Positions 7,740 through 17,318 of a stretch of DNA of 64,000 nucleotides are shown piece by piece. A program made the translations under genes and the position numbers. Position 1 is the stretch's first letter. Every line of letters begins with the position of its first letter. Source of the stretch: Azospirillum sp. B510 (GTDB lineage: Bacteria > Pseudomonadota > Alphaproteobacteria > Azospirillales > Azospirillaceae); the NCBI RefSeq assembly GCF_000010725.1, contig NC_013854.1, forward strand, positions 2,695,001-2,759,000, written 5' to 3'. The notes below the pieces were generated by a model. It was given only the letters and a program-made list of their open reading frames with translations. It made no database searches and had not been told where the DNA came from.

Positions 7740-10700
7740 TCAGGCCGGGGGCGTGGTGTCGGGTGGGGCCAGACGGCCCGCCGGCTCCTCGACCAGGGCC
7801 TTGAAATGGCCATGGGCGCGGGCGGCGACGGCACGGATTCTGTGGTCAAGCTCCGGGAAGTCAACAGCGCCCGGCTCGCGCCCGCCCGGAAAACCGGTGG
7901 GAAAGGCGGCGCGGACCAGCCCGGCCAGCAGGCTGGGCGCCACCTGGTCGGGGTCCAGCACACCCGCCGTGGTCAGCCGCAGGAAGCCCTGCACCCGCCG
8001 CCACAGCCGCAGCGTCGCCTCCAGCTCCTCCGCCACCGCCGGGTCCAGGGCGCCGGCCGCGGCGGCGGAGCGCAACGCGCTGGCGGTGCCGATATGCAGG
8101 ATGCCCGGCCGCTCGTGGGCGAAGCGCAGTTGCAGATATTGGGCGATGAACTCGATGTCGATCAGGCCGCCGCGGGCGTATTTGACGTTCCAGACATTGG
8201 CCGTCCCGAACTCCTTGTCGATCCGGCGGCGCATGTCGGCGACATCCCGCAGCAGCCGGTCGGCATCGCGCGGCGCCGTCAACACCGAGCGGAACGCCGC
8301 CGACACCCGCTCCGCCAGGGCGGGGTCGCCGCCGATCACCCGGGCGCGGGTCAGCGCCATATGCTCCCAGGTCCAGGCGTCGCCGGCCTGATACTTGGCG
8401 AAGGCCTCCAGCGAGGTGGCGAGCGGCCCGGCATTGCCGGACGGGCGCAGCCGCATGTCGACCTCGTACAGCCGGCCGTCACCCATCGGCGCCGTGATGG
8501 CGTTGGTCAGGCGCTGGGTCAGCTTGATGTAATATTCGTTGGGCGACAGCGGCTTGGCGCCATCCGACAGGCGCGGCCCCTCACCCGGCGCCACGTCGTA
8601 GATCACGATCAGGTCGATGTCGGACGTGATCGTCAGCTGGCGGCTGCCCAGCTTGCCCATCGCCGCGACCACCCAAGCACCGCCGGGAATGCGGCCATGG
8701 CGCTGGGCGAACTCCTCCTCGACCCGGCGGGCGAGGTCGGGCACGACGATGTCGGCGAGATCGGCCAGGAAGACGCCGCAGCGGTCGCCGTCGGTGATGC
8801 CGCGCAGGATGTGCACCCCGGCGCGGAAGCGCTGGTCGTTGGTCCAGCGCCGCGACAGGGTCAGCGCATCCTCGAAATCGCGGGCCGCCGCCATCACGCG
8901 GGCATGGTCGGCGGCCAGCCCCTGGTCCCTGCCCGGCAGCGGATCGAAGAAATCGGGCGACAGCACCGCGTCCAGCAGCGACGGGTTGCGTGACAGGGTC
9001 TGCGCCAGCTGGGGCGCGATGCCCATGATCTCCGCCACCAGCTCCAGCAGCCAGGGATTGGCGACGAACAGCGAGAACAGCCCGACGCCGGCCGGCAGCT
9101 TGCCGAGGAAATCGTCGAAATTCATCAGCGCCGAATCGGGCGTCGGCGTCTTGGCCAGCGCGCTCAGCAGGGCCGGCGTCAGCTCGGTCAGCAGCTCGCG
9201 CGCGCGGGCCGACCGGGTGGCGCGGTAGCGGCCGCGGTGCCAGGCCGACACCACGCTGATGACGCGGGCCGGATCGGCGAAGCCCATGCCGGTCAGCGTT
9301 TCCACCGTGCCGGGATCGGGGTCGGTGCCGGTGAAGACGAGGTTGCCGGGACCGGACAGCGACGGCGCCTCCTCGAACAGCTCGGCGTAACGGTCCTCGA
9401 CCTGCCCCAGCGTCGCCAGCAGCTCCGCCCGGAAACCGGCCGGGTCGTCATAGCCGAGGAAGGTGGCGAGATGCGCCACCCCGGCGTCATCGGCGGGAAT
9501 GCGGTGGGTCTGCTGGTCGTCGATCATCTGGATGCGATGTTCGACCCGGCGCAGGAAATGATAGGCCCCCGCAAGCTCCTCCACCGTCTGCGCCGGCACC
9601 CGGCCGACACCGCAAAGCGCCTCGTTCGCCATCAGGGTCGGGGCGATGCGGACGCGCGGGTCGCGCCCGCCGAAGATCAGCTGCTGGGTCTGGGCGAAGA
9701 ATTCGATCTCGCGGATGCCGCCCCGCCCGACCTTGATGTCGTGGCCGTTGACCGTCACCTCGCGGTGGCCCTTGTGGGCGTTGATCTGGCGCTTGATCGA
9801 ATGGATGTCCTGGATGGCGGCGAAATCCAGGTTGCGGCGCCAGACGAAGGGTTCCAGGAAACGCAGGAAGGCGGCCCCCGCCTCCGGATCGCCGGCGATC
9901 GGACGGGCCTTGATCATCGCCGCGCGTTCCCAGTTCTGGCCGACGCTGCCGTAATAAATTTCGGCCGCGGAGACGGAAACCGCCAGCGGCGTCGCCCCCG
10001 GATCGGGGCGGAGCCGGAGGTCGGTGCGGAAGACGTAGCCGTCCTTGGTCCGTTCATCCATAATGCGGACAAGATCGCGTGCGAGCCTGATGAAGGTCCG
10101 TGCGAGGTTGTCCGGCTGGGGCGTCTGCACAACAGCGTCGTCGTACAGGACGATCAGGTCGATGTCGCTGGAATAGTTGAGTTCGCGCCCGCCAAGCTTG
10201 CCCATGCCCAACACGATCAGGCCCGAACCGATCCACGGCCGCTGCGGATCCGGCAGCGTCAGCGTCCCCGCCTCCGCCGCGCGGCGCAGCAGGAAAGCCG
10301 TGGCCAATCGCACCCCCGTCTCCGCCAGTTCCGACAGGGCGCCGGTGACGCGGAACAGCGGCCAGGCCCCGGTGATGTCGGCCAGCGCGATCAGCAGCGC
10401 CGCCCGCCGCTTCGCCACCCGCAAACCGGCCATCAGCCGGTCCATCGATTTTTCCCCGCCATGCTCGGCATGGAGGGAGGCGATCAGGGCGGCGAAGGTG
10501 GCGTCGAAGCCGTCCGTCAGCGTCCGGACGACGAAGGGCAGCTCCCGCGTCAGGCTGTGGCCGAGATACGGGCTGTTGCCGCACACCGCCGCGATCAGCG
10601 CCCGCCCCGGCTCCGACTCGGCGAAGGCCTCGGCCCAGGCCCGCGCCTCCGGCTCCGCCATGGCGGCCTGCTGGCGCCAGCGTTCCATCCCCTGCGCCGC

Positions 10701-10769
10701 CTGCGCGGCGTCGAAGGGCTTCGGCAAGGGGCTTGGGAACGACATGGACGTTGGCATGGGCGCTGGCAT
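7740..10769 (-). CDS. glnE: Bifunctional glutamine synthetase adenylyltransferase/adenylyl-removing enzyme
   Basis: GlnE adds AMP to, or removes it from, glutamine synthetase in response to PII (GlnB) and glutamine, so it sets ammonium assimilation. The 1009-residue protein has both nucleotidyltransferase domains. The N-terminal adenylyl-removing domain is marked by GMGKLGGRELNYSSDIDLI (about 188-206). The C-terminal adenylyltransferase domain is marked by AMGKLGSRQLTITSDIDLI (about 705-724). Each is followed by a PII-uridylyltransferase-type helical domain. The length fits the family. The first ATG was kept because GGAAAG precedes it by about ten bases. Three further in-frame Met codons lie within nine residues. 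bcp follows. The start diverges from the AsmA-like gene with 96 bases between. Confidence 0.97.
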   Translation of the reverse strand: MPAPMPTSMSFPSPLPKPFDAAQAAQGMERWRQQAAMAEPEARAWAEAFAESEPGRALIAAVCGNSPYLGHSLTRELPFVVRTLTDGFDATFAALIASLHAEHGGEKSMDRLMAGLRVAKRRAALLIALADITGAWPLFRVTGALSELAETGVRLATAFLLRRAAEAGTLTLPDPQRPWIGSGLIVLGMGKLGGRELNYSSDIDLIVLYDDAVVQTPQPDNLARTFIRLARDLVRIMDERTKDGYVFRTDLRLRPDPGATPLAVSVSAAEIYYGSVGQNWERAAMIKARPIAGDPEAGAAFLRFLEPFVWRRNLDFAAIQDIHSIKRQINAHKGHREVTVNGHDIKVGRGGIREIEFFAQTQQLIFGGRDPRVRIAPTLMANEALCGVGRVPAQTVEELAGAYHFLRRVEHRIQMIDDQQTHRIPADDAGVAHLATFLGYDDPAGFRAELLATLGQVEDRYAELFEEAPSLSGPGNLVFTGTDPDPGTVETLTGMGFADPARVISVVSAWHRGRYRATRSARARELLTELTPALLSALAKTPTPDSALMNFDDFLGKLPAGVGLFSLFVANPWLLELVAEIMGIAPQLAQTLSRNPSLLDAVLSPDFFDPLPGRDQGLAADHARVMAAARDFEDALTLSRRWTNDQRFRAGVHILRGITDGDRCGVFLADLADIVVPDLARRVEEEFAQRHGRIPGGAWVVAAMGKLGSRQLTITSDIDLIVIYDVAPGEGPRLSDGAKPLSPNEYYIKLTQRLTNAITAPMGDGRLYEVDMRLRPSGNAGPLATSLEAFAKYQAGDAWTWEHMALTRARVIGGDPALAERVSAAFRSVLTAPRDADRLLRDVADMRRRIDKEFGTANVWNVKYARGGLIDIEFIAQYLQLRFAHERPGILHIGTASALRSAAAAGALDPAVAEELEATLRLWRRVQGFLRLTTAGVLDPDQVAPSLLAGLVRAAFPTGFPGGREPGAVDFPELDHRIRAVAARAHGHFKALVEEPAGRLAPPDTTPPA

Positions 10770-10865
10770 GGCGGCGGTCTTTCCTGCTCAAAACATGTGC
10801 AGAAAGCTGCACGCCTCGACGGATAAGGTCAATCTGAGCGTGCTTTTTTCGCATCACGGTGCCCC

Positions 10866-13800
10866 TTGATCCGTCGCACCACCAAGATTCTCACCCTGAC
10901 GCTGACCGGAAGCGCCGCCGTCGCCATCGCGGCGGGCGGGCTGTTCGCCTGGCGACTGGCGCAGGGGCCGATCACACTCGACGCGCTGATCCCCTATGTC
11001 GAACGGGCGTTGAGCGACCGCGACGGCCGCGTCCGCACCGAAGTGGGGGAACTGGTGCTGTCGCTGGAGAGCGACGACGCGCTCCAGGATGGCGGCGGCC
11101 GGCGCCTGGACCTGCGCGCCCGCCGGGTACGGGCGCTGAACGCCGACGGGGTGGAGCTGGCGGCGGTGCCGGAGATGGGCATCGGCTTCTCCATCCCGGC
11201 GCTGCTGCGCGGCACGCTGTCGCCGACGCGCATCGATCTGGTGCGCCCGCGCCTCAGCGTGCTGCGCCGGGCCGACGGCAGCCTCGCCTTCGACGTGCGG
11301 GCGGAGACCGAACCGGACCGCAAGCCCGATGACGGCGCTCCCGACCTGATGGACGAGGCGCTGGAAAGCCTGCGCCGCCCGCCCGACATCGACCGGCCGC
11401 TGGGGCTGCTGCGCCGGCTGTCGGTGGCGGGGGCCGACCTGCGGGTCGAGAACCGCATGCTCGGCCTGTCCTGGCATGCCACCCGCGCCGACATCGTCCT
11501 GACCCGCGACGCCCAGGGCGCCCAGGGCCGCGCCCGCGTGACGCTCGATCTCGGCACCGCGGGCGGCGGCACAGCCGGCGGAACCGGGGCCGCCCGCGCG
11601 GTGACCGTCGCCGCCACCGGCCATTACAACATCGCCGACACCACCACCGACCTTTCCCTCTCCGTCGATGGGCTGGAGCCGGCGGCCCTGGCGGAGATCG
11701 GCCCGGCGCTGGCGCCGCTGTCGGCGATCAGGCTGCCGCTGTCGGGCACGGTGAGGACGCGGCTCGATTCGCGGTTCCAGCCCTTGACGGCCGACCTCGC
11801 GCTCAACAGTGGCGGTGGCGGTGGCGGCACCATCGCCTTGCCCGAGCTGTGGCCGCGACCCGTCTCCGTACAGAGCCTGGCGCTGCGCGGCACCCTGGAT
11901 GTGGCGGGCCGGCGGTTGCGGATCGCCGATCTGGCGCTGAAGGCGGAGTCGCCCGACGACAGCGGCCCGCTGGCGCTGAATGGCCAGGGAGAGCTGGGTG
12001 AGACCAACGGGGCCCGCGATCTGCAAGCCCGCCTGTCGTTGACCGCCGGCGGCCGGACCGCCGGGCTGGAGCTGTCGGGACGGCAGGGACCGGACGGGAA
12101 CGGCGGCGCGACGGCCCGCCTGACCACGCTCACCCCCGCCGCCATCGCCGGCCTCGCCCCGCCGCTGGCGCCGCTGAAGGCGGCCGAGCTGCCGCTGTCG
12201 GGAACGGTCGAGGTCGCCTTCGATTCCTTCCTGCGGCCGACCGGCGGCAAGGCCGACCTCAGCGCCGGCCGGGGACGGGTGATCCGGCCCGACCTGTTCG
12301 ACGGGCCGCTGCCGATCGATTCGGCCCGGCTCCGCCTGCATGGCGACCGCGACCGCATCGAGCTGGACGGGCTGAACGCGGTCCTGGGCGAGAGCGGCGG
12401 ACCGCAGCCGCGGCTGGAGGCCAGCGGCACCGCGCTGCGCCAGGGCGACCGCTTGACGGTGGAGGCGAAGACCGTCGCCCGCGCCGTGGCGCTGGACGAG
12501 CTGCACCGCTACTGGCCCCTGGTCGCCAGCCCCAACGCGCGGGAGTGGGTGACCCGGAACCTGTCCCGCGGAACGGTGACCGAGGCGCGGGCGGAGGCCA
12601 CGCTCTCCCTGCCGCTCGGCGGTTCGGGGGGCTCGGGGGGCGCGGGCGAGCCCGATCTGACCCGCTTCCTCGCGACCATGGCGGGGGAGAACATCAGCGT
12701 CCGCTATTTCAACGACCTCACTCCAGTCACCGGCGCCGGGCTGGAGGCGACGACCGACGGCACGACCTTCACCGTCCTGACCAAGGGCGGGCGGATTCAC
12801 GATCCGAAATCGGGCGACATCGAGCTTGGCGACGGCAAGGTGGTGATCGGCGGGCTGGACATCGGCAAGGAGACGATGGACATCCGCCTGCCCATCCAGG
12901 GGCCGGTCCGCTCGATCATGACCCTGATCGACATGCCGCCGCTGGGCTATCCGACCAAGCTGGAGATGGACCCCAAGCGCACCCAGGGCACGGCGGAGGC
13001 CCAGCTCCACTTCGCCTTCCCGCTGCTGGCCGACCTGAAGGTCGAGCAGCTGGAGCTGGACGTGGCCGGCAAGCTGCACAAGGTCGGGGTGGAGAAGGTG
13101 GCTGCCGGGATGAACGCCACCGATGGCGAGCTGTCGCTGGCGCTCGACCTGAAGGCGATGCAGATCAAGGGCGCCACCAAGCTGGACGGCATCCCGGTCG
13201 CCATCGATTGGACCGAGTCGTTCGACGGCGCCGCCAAGGGTCCGCGCACCCGCATCGCGGTGAAGGGCGACGCCACCGCCGACGACCTGCGCGCCCATGG
13301 CATCGACCTGGAGGACCGGGTGCAGGGCCCCTTCGGCGCCGACCTCCTGTTCACGGTCGACCGCAGGCGCAAGCTGGCGCTGACCGCCGCGCTGAACCTG
13401 GAGAAGACCCGGCTGTCGATCGAGGAGCTGGGCTGGGCCAAGCCCCCCGGCAAGCCCGGCACCGGCAAGCTGACGCTGGAGTTCGACAAGGACCGCCCGA
13501 CCCGGATCAGCAACCTGACCATCGACGCCGGCGGGCTGAAGAGCGTCACCAACCTGGAACTGGCCGATGGCGGCAAGCGGGTGGCGCGGGTGCAGACCCC
13601 CAGCTTCACGCTGGGCCAGACCGACCTGCGCGCCGACCTGACCGTGCTGCCCCCGACGAAGCCCGGCGGCCCGTCCGGCGGCTATTCCGGCACCATCACC
13701 GGCGCCAGCCTGGACGCCCGTGGGCTGACCGGCAAGACGCCGTCGGGCGAGGGCGCGGTGACGCCGCCCAAGAAGCCGTCATCGGCCAGCGACGGCGGCC

Positions 13801-14624
13801 GCAACACCCCGCTGGACGTCACCATCAAGTTCGATTCGGTGGTGTTCGGCGACGGGCGACGGCTGCGGCAGGTCGCCGGCTCGCTGCGGCGGGACGCCAA
13901 TGCCTGGACCCTGCTGGACGTCAGCGGACGCAGCGACGGCGGCGGCGTGTCGCTGAAATGGCGGCCGGGGCCGCAGGGCCTCTATGACCTCGCCATCTCC
14001 GCCGAGGATCTGGGGTCGGCCTTGATGGCGATGGACCTGAACGACCGCATGCGCGGCGGCCGGCTGACCCTGACCGGCCGGTCGGCGGAAGCGCGGGCCG
14101 ATGCCGCCATCGTCGGCAAGGCGGAGATCCGCGACTACACGCTGATCGACGTTCCGGCCTTGGCCCGCATCCTCAACGCCATCTCGCCGTCGGGCTTCGC
14201 CGAGCTGCTGGGCGGCGGCAAGGGCATCAATTTCGGCCGCATGTCGGCGGAGTTCCGCAAGGAAGGCCGGACGCTGACGCTGAAGGATTTGCGCACGTCG
14301 GGCTCGGCGTTGGGCCTGACGCTGGAGGGCCAGATCGATCTGGACACGGAAAGCGCCAATCTGAGAGGCACCATCGTGCCGATCTATGGCCTGAACCGCC
14401 TGATCGGCCAGATTCCACTGCTCGGCGACGTGCTGAGCGGCGGCGAGGGCCAGGGCATCTTCTCCGCCACCTGGCATGTCCAGGGACCACTGTCGGACCC
14501 CGACGTGTCGGTCAACCCGCTGGCGGTGCTGGCCCCGGGCTTCCTGCGCAACCTGTTCTTCCTGGGCGACGGCGGCGCGACGGCGCCGGACACGAGGCCG
14601 CCGCCGGAGTCGCATATGAGGTGA
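10866..14624 (+). CDS. AsmA/YhdP-type giant envelope protein (DUF3971 and AsmA-like C-terminus)
   Basis: This 1252-residue protein has one N-terminal membrane anchor (about residues 8-30) followed by a very long periplasmic region rich in beta-strand repeats. The C-terminus (about 1000-1235) holds the AsmA-like region with FAELLGGGKGINFGRMSAEF and IVPIYGLNRLIGQIPLLGDVL. That last motif is characteristic of YhdP/AsmA-family proteins, which form hydrophobic-groove bridges thought to carry phospholipids to the outer membrane. The start is a TTG at 10866, since no in-frame ATG or GTG lies near the anchor. No clear ribosome binding site is visible, so the start is uncertain by a few codons. It diverges from glnE and ends four bases before the tyrS stop codon on the other strand. 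Confidence 0.88.
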   Translation: MIRRTTKILTLTLTGSAAVAIAAGGLFAWRLAQGPITLDALIPYVERALSDRDGRVRTEVGELVLSLESDDALQDGGGRRLDLRARRVRALNADGVELAAVPEMGIGFSIPALLRGTLSPTRIDLVRPRLSVLRRADGSLAFDVRAETEPDRKPDDGAPDLMDEALESLRRPPDIDRPLGLLRRLSVAGADLRVENRMLGLSWHATRADIVLTRDAQGAQGRARVTLDLGTAGGGTAGGTGAARAVTVAATGHYNIADTTTDLSLSVDGLEPAALAEIGPALAPLSAIRLPLSGTVRTRLDSRFQPLTADLALNSGGGGGGTIALPELWPRPVSVQSLALRGTLDVAGRRLRIADLALKAESPDDSGPLALNGQGELGETNGARDLQARLSLTAGGRTAGLELSGRQGPDGNGGATARLTTLTPAAIAGLAPPLAPLKAAELPLSGTVEVAFDSFLRPTGGKADLSAGRGRVIRPDLFDGPLPIDSARLRLHGDRDRIELDGLNAVLGESGGPQPRLEASGTALRQGDRLTVEAKTVARAVALDELHRYWPLVASPNAREWVTRNLSRGTVTEARAEATLSLPLGGSGGSGGAGEPDLTRFLATMAGENISVRYFNDLTPVTGAGLEATTDGTTFTVLTKGGRIHDPKSGDIELGDGKVVIGGLDIGKETMDIRLPIQGPVRSIMTLIDMPPLGYPTKLEMDPKRTQGTAEAQLHFAFPLLADLKVEQLELDVAGKLHKVGVEKVAAGMNATDGELSLALDLKAMQIKGATKLDGIPVAIDWTESFDGAAKGPRTRIAVKGDATADDLRAHGIDLEDRVQGPFGADLLFTVDRRRKLALTAALNLEKTRLSIEELGWAKPPGKPGTGKLTLEFDKDRPTRISNLTIDAGGLKSVTNLELADGGKRVARVQTPSFTLGQTDLRADLTVLPPTKPGGPSGGYSGTITGASLDARGLTGKTPSGEGAVTPPKKPSSASDGGRNTPLDVTIKFDSVVFGDGRRLRQVAGSLRRDANAWTLLDVSGRSDGGGVSLKWRPGPQGLYDLAISAEDLGSALMAMDLNDRMRGGRLTLTGRSAEARADAAIVGKAEIRDYTLIDVPALARILNAISPSGFAELLGGGKGINFGRMSAEFRKEGRTLTLKDLRTSGSALGLTLEGQIDLDTESANLRGTIVPIYGLNRLIGQIPLLGDVLSGGEGQGIFSATWHVQGPLSDPDVSVNPLAVLAPGFLRNLFFLGDGGATAPDTRPPPESHMR

Positions 14625-14628
14625 GGGG

Positions 14629-15915
14629 TCAGCCCCCCACCTTCACCAGCGCGTGGCGCTTCTTGCCGGCGCTGAGCTTCACCACGCCGTCGGCGTTCAG
14701 GTCGGCGGCGGTCGCCTTCGCCGTCTCGTCGGCGATCGGTCCGTCGTTCAGCTTGGCGCCGCCGCCCTTGATCAGCCGGCGCGCCTCGCCCTTCGACGCC
14801 GCCAGACCGGCCGACACCAGCAGATCCACCACCGGCAGACCGGCCTCCAGATCGGCGCGGGCGACCTCGATGCTGGGCAGCCCGTCGGCGGCGGCGCCCT
14901 CCTCGAAGGCGCGGCGCGCGGTCTCGGCGGCCTCCAGCGCGGCCTCCTCGCCATGGGCCAGCCTCGTCACCTCGTTGGCCAGGATCTTCTTGGCCTCGTT
15001 GATCTCGGCACCCTGGAGGCTCTCCAGCCGGGCGACCTCGTCCAGCGGCAGTTCGGTGTAGAGGCGCAGGAAGCGGCCGACGTCGGCATCCTCGGTGTTG
15101 CGCCAATATTGCCAGAACTCATAGCTGCCGAGCTTGTCGGCGGTCAGCCAGATGGCGCCGGCCGCCGTCTTGCCCATCTTGGCGCCCGACGAGGTGGTCA
15201 GCAGCGGCGTGGTCAGGCCGAACAGTTCCGCCCCGTCGGTGCGGCGGCCGAGCTCGACGCCGTTGACGATGTTGCCCCACTGGTCCGACCCGCCCATCTG
15301 CAAGCTGCAACCATGGCGCCGCTTCAGCTCGACGAAGTCGTAGGCCTGGAGGATCATGTAGTTGAATTCCAGGAAGGTCAGCGGCTGCTCGCGCTCCAGC
15401 CGCAGCTTGACCGAATCGAAGGTCATCATGCGGTTGATGGTGAAGTGGCGGCCGATGTCGCGCAGCAGCGGAATGTATTTCAGCTCATCGAGCCAGTCGG
15501 CATTGTTGACCATAACCGCGTCGGTCGGGCCACCCGTTGTTCCTTCGGGGGCGAAGGTCAGGTATCGGCCGAAGATGCGCTTGATGCCCGCCATGTTGCC
15601 GGCGATCACCTCGTCGGTCAGCAGCTGGCGCGCCTCGTCCTTGCCCGACGGGTCGCCGATCTTGGTGGTGCCGCCGCCCATCAGGACGATCGGCTTGTGT
15701 CCGGTCTTCTGCAACCAGCGCAGCATCATGATCGGCAGCAGGCTGCCGACATGCAGGGACTCGGCGGTGCAGTCGAAGCCGATATAGGCGACGATCGGCC
15801 CCTTCCGCGCCCGCTCGTCCAGCGTGGCGAGGTCGGTGCACTGGTGGATGAACCCGCGCTCCTGAAGGGTGCGCAGGAACTCCGAGGCGGGAGCCGAGGG
15901 GGTCGTCGTCGTCAT
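14629..15915 (-). CDS. tyrS: Tyrosyl-tRNA synthetase
   Basis: TyrS charges tRNA-Tyr. The 428-residue class I synthetase has the HIGH-type signature HVGS (55-58), [14 protein letters not shown], the tyrosine-binding GGSDQWGNI block, and KMGKT (about 244-248) in place of KMSKS, as in many bacterial TyrS proteins. An S4 RNA-binding domain occupies about residues 360-428, starting near [17 protein letters not shown]. The start is the ATG at 15915, upstream of [17 protein letters not shown] where the family homology begins. The gene is convergent with the AsmA-like gene (four-base gap). Its upstream region is shared with the divergent bacterioferritin genes. Confidence 0.98.
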   Translation of the reverse strand: MTTTTPSAPASEFLRTLQERGFIHQCTDLATLDERARKGPIVAYIGFDCTAESLHVGSLLPIMMLRWLQKTGHKPIVLMGGGTTKIGDPSGKDEARQLLTDEVIAGNMAGIKRIFGRYLTFAPEGTTGGPTDAVMVNNADWLDELKYIPLLRDIGRHFTINRMMTFDSVKLRLEREQPLTFLEFNYMILQAYDFVELKRRHGCSLQMGGSDQWGNIVNGVELGRRTDGAELFGLTTPLLTTSSGAKMGKTAAGAIWLTADKLGSYEFWQYWRNTEDADVGRFLRLYTELPLDEVARLESLQGAEINEAKKILANEVTRLAHGEEAALEAAETARRAFEEGAAADGLPSIEVARADLEAGLPVVDLLVSAGLAASKGEARRLIKGGGAKLNDGPIADETAKATAADLNADGVVKLSAGKKRHALVKVGG

Positions 15916-16129
15916 GGCCGCAATCCGGCAGTCGTTGGAAAGAAGGGCGGAGAATTACCGCGGTCTGTTAGCACGGAAACGGCCCCTGCCTCAATGCGGC
16001 GGCCCGGTCGCAACGGCGGGAACCCCGGCGGCCGCGGCTCCGTTCCCATCTCCAGACATCGCGGCGCCGCAGCAAGTGAAAACCCATATTCGAAACCTGG
16101 GAATTCGCGTGGATCGCCGACAAACGCAA

Positions 16130-16146
16130 TTGACATTGATTCTCAA
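16130..16146. promoter_or_regulatory. Imperfect Fur-like inverted repeat overlapping a possible -35 box
   Basis: The sequence TTGACATTGATTCTCAA has near-palindromic seven-base arms (five of seven positions match) around TGA, and resembles Fur-type boxes of the GAATGATTCTC kind. Its first six bases are a perfect TTGACA, so a bound repressor could block polymerase. No good -10 is visible at standard spacing, so the promoter reading is weak. It lies 158-174 bases before the first bacterioferritin start. Confidence 0.35.
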
Positions 16147-16196
16147 GACAAGCGGCCGCCTCGCTCTGTATTTCCAGCAGCATGGGCCAGACCAAA

Positions 16197-16211
16197 TGAT
16201 AGTGACTATCA
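16197..16211. promoter_or_regulatory. Candidate Fur-family operator (perfect palindrome)
   Basis: TGATAGTGACTATCA is a perfect 6-3-6 palindrome and matches the classic 7-1-7 Fur half-operator TGATAATNATTATCA at 12 of 14 defined positions. It lies 92 bases upstream of the first bacterioferritin ATG, in an AT-richer stretch. The match to Fur is by recalled consensus. Iron control is expected for bacterioferritin genes, but the responding regulator (Fur, Mur or Irr) cannot be told from this. Confidence 0.5.
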
Positions 16212-16303
16212 ACTACATCTTTGTTTCAAACAGAGATTTTTATTGTCGGAGTCCTTCAGCCGTGCCAAGGTGCGACAAATCGTCTATTTCGGAGTTGCCC
16301 GCC

Positions 16304-16786
16304 ATGCAAGGCGATCAAGGGGTCCTGGACCGTCTGAACAAGCTGCTCACCGGTGAATTGAGCGCCGCCGACCAGTATCTGTCCCATGCGCGGACCATGG
16401 AGGACATGGGCCTCAAGGCGCTGAGCGAGCGCATCTCGCACGAGCGGGTGGAGGAGCTGGAGCATGCCGACAAGCTGATCCGCCGCATCCTGTTCCTGGA
16501 AGGCACGGCCGACGTCGCCAGCCGCGACCCGATTCACATCGGCAAGACCGTGCCGGAGATGCTGCGCAACGACCTGAACCTGGAATATGAGGTGGTCGCC
16601 GCCCTGAAGGAGGCCATCGCCTATTGCGAGCAGGTGAAGGATTACGACACCCGCCGCATCCTGGTGGAACTGCTGGTCGACACCGAGGAGGACCACGCCT
16701 ACTGGCTGGAGCAGCAGCTCGGCCTCATCGACATGCTCGGCCTGCAGAACTACCTGCAATCGGCCATGGGCGGCTTTCCGAGCTGA
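16304..16786 (+). CDS. bfr: Bacterioferritin, ferroxidase-type subunit lacking the haem methionine
   Basis: This 160-residue ferritin-fold protein belongs to a 24-mer iron store. By residue-by-residue comparison with E. coli Bfr, the di-iron ferroxidase ligands are present: Glu18, Glu51, His54, Glu94, and an ExxH pair at Glu128/His131 (one residue longer than E. coli). The haem-ligand position Met52 is Leu52 (EELEHAD), so this subunit alone should not bind haem between monomers. The ATG at 16304 was chosen, with GGAG nine bases upstream and [15 protein letters not shown] aligning with the family start; a longer open frame upstream is not homologous. The second bfr gene follows after 14 bases. 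Candidate Fur-type operators lie upstream. Confidence 0.95.
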   Translation: MQGDQGVLDRLNKLLTGELSAADQYLSHARTMEDMGLKALSERISHERVEELEHADKLIRRILFLEGTADVASRDPIHIGKTVPEMLRNDLNLEYEVVAALKEAIAYCEQVKDYDTRRILVELLVDTEEDHAYWLEQQLGLIDMLGLQNYLQSAMGGFPS

Positions 16787-16800
16787 GGGGGGAACGGACC

Positions 16801-17280
16801 ATGAAGGGCAACAGTGACGTCATCGCCCAGTTGCAGATCGTCCTCAAGGACCAGCTGACCCAGATCAACCAGTATTTCCTGCACGCCCGCATGCTGAAGA
16901 ACTGGGGCGTCAAGGCGCTGGGCAAGTGGGAGTATCACGCCTCCATCGAGGTGATGAAGAGCGCGGACGAGATCATCGAACGCATCCTGTTCATCGAGGC
17001 GATCCCCAACCTTCAGGATCTCGGCAAGCTGCGCATCGGCGAGAATGTGCAGGAAATCCTGTCGAGCGACCTCGACGCCGAGCAGGAGGCCCGCGACCGC
17101 ATCGCCGCCGCCATCGCCGTCTGCGAGGAGAAGGCCGATTACGTGTCGCGCGACGAGCTGTCCGAGCTGCTGGAAGAGTCGGAAGAGCGCATCGACTATC
17201 TGGAAACCCAGCTGAGCCTGATCGACGACATCGGTCTGGCCAACTACATCCAGTCGGCGATGGGCGAGATCAAGGACTGA
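16801..17280 (+). CDS. bfr: Bacterioferritin, haem-type subunit lacking most ferroxidase ligands
   Basis: This 159-residue protein aligns without gaps to E. coli Bfr through the ferroxidase region. It keeps the haem-ligating Met52 (EVMKSAD), but the ferroxidase ligands are mostly replaced: Glu18 to Gln, Glu51 to Val, His54 to Ser, Glu127 to Ser and His130 to Arg. Only Glu94 is retained. It therefore probably cannot oxidise iron itself and would supply haem and electron entry in a mixed shell with the upstream subunit. Paired subunits of this kind are known from Magnetospirillum and Neisseria bacterioferritins. The start ATG has GGGGGAA upstream. It lies 14 bases after the first subunit, so the two are surely co-transcribed. 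A hairpin follows the stop. Confidence 0.95.
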   Translation: MKGNSDVIAQLQIVLKDQLTQINQYFLHARMLKNWGVKALGKWEYHASIEVMKSADEIIERILFIEAIPNLQDLGKLRIGENVQEILSSDLDAEQEARDRIAAAIAVCEEKADYVSRDELSELLEESEERIDYLETQLSLIDDIGLANYIQSAMGEIKD

Positions 17281-17291
17281 GTGGAATTGGG

Positions 17292-17310
17292 GGGCAAGCG
17301 CTCCTTGCCC
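17292..17310. terminator. Candidate terminator between bfr and parA-like genes
   Basis: A perfect seven-base-pair stem GGGCAAG / CTTGCCC with loop CGCTC starts 12 bases after the second bacterioferritin stop and is followed by TCTTCCCC. It sits between convergent genes and might serve both. The U-tract is weak. Confidence 0.45.
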
Positions 17311-17318
17311 TCTTCCCC

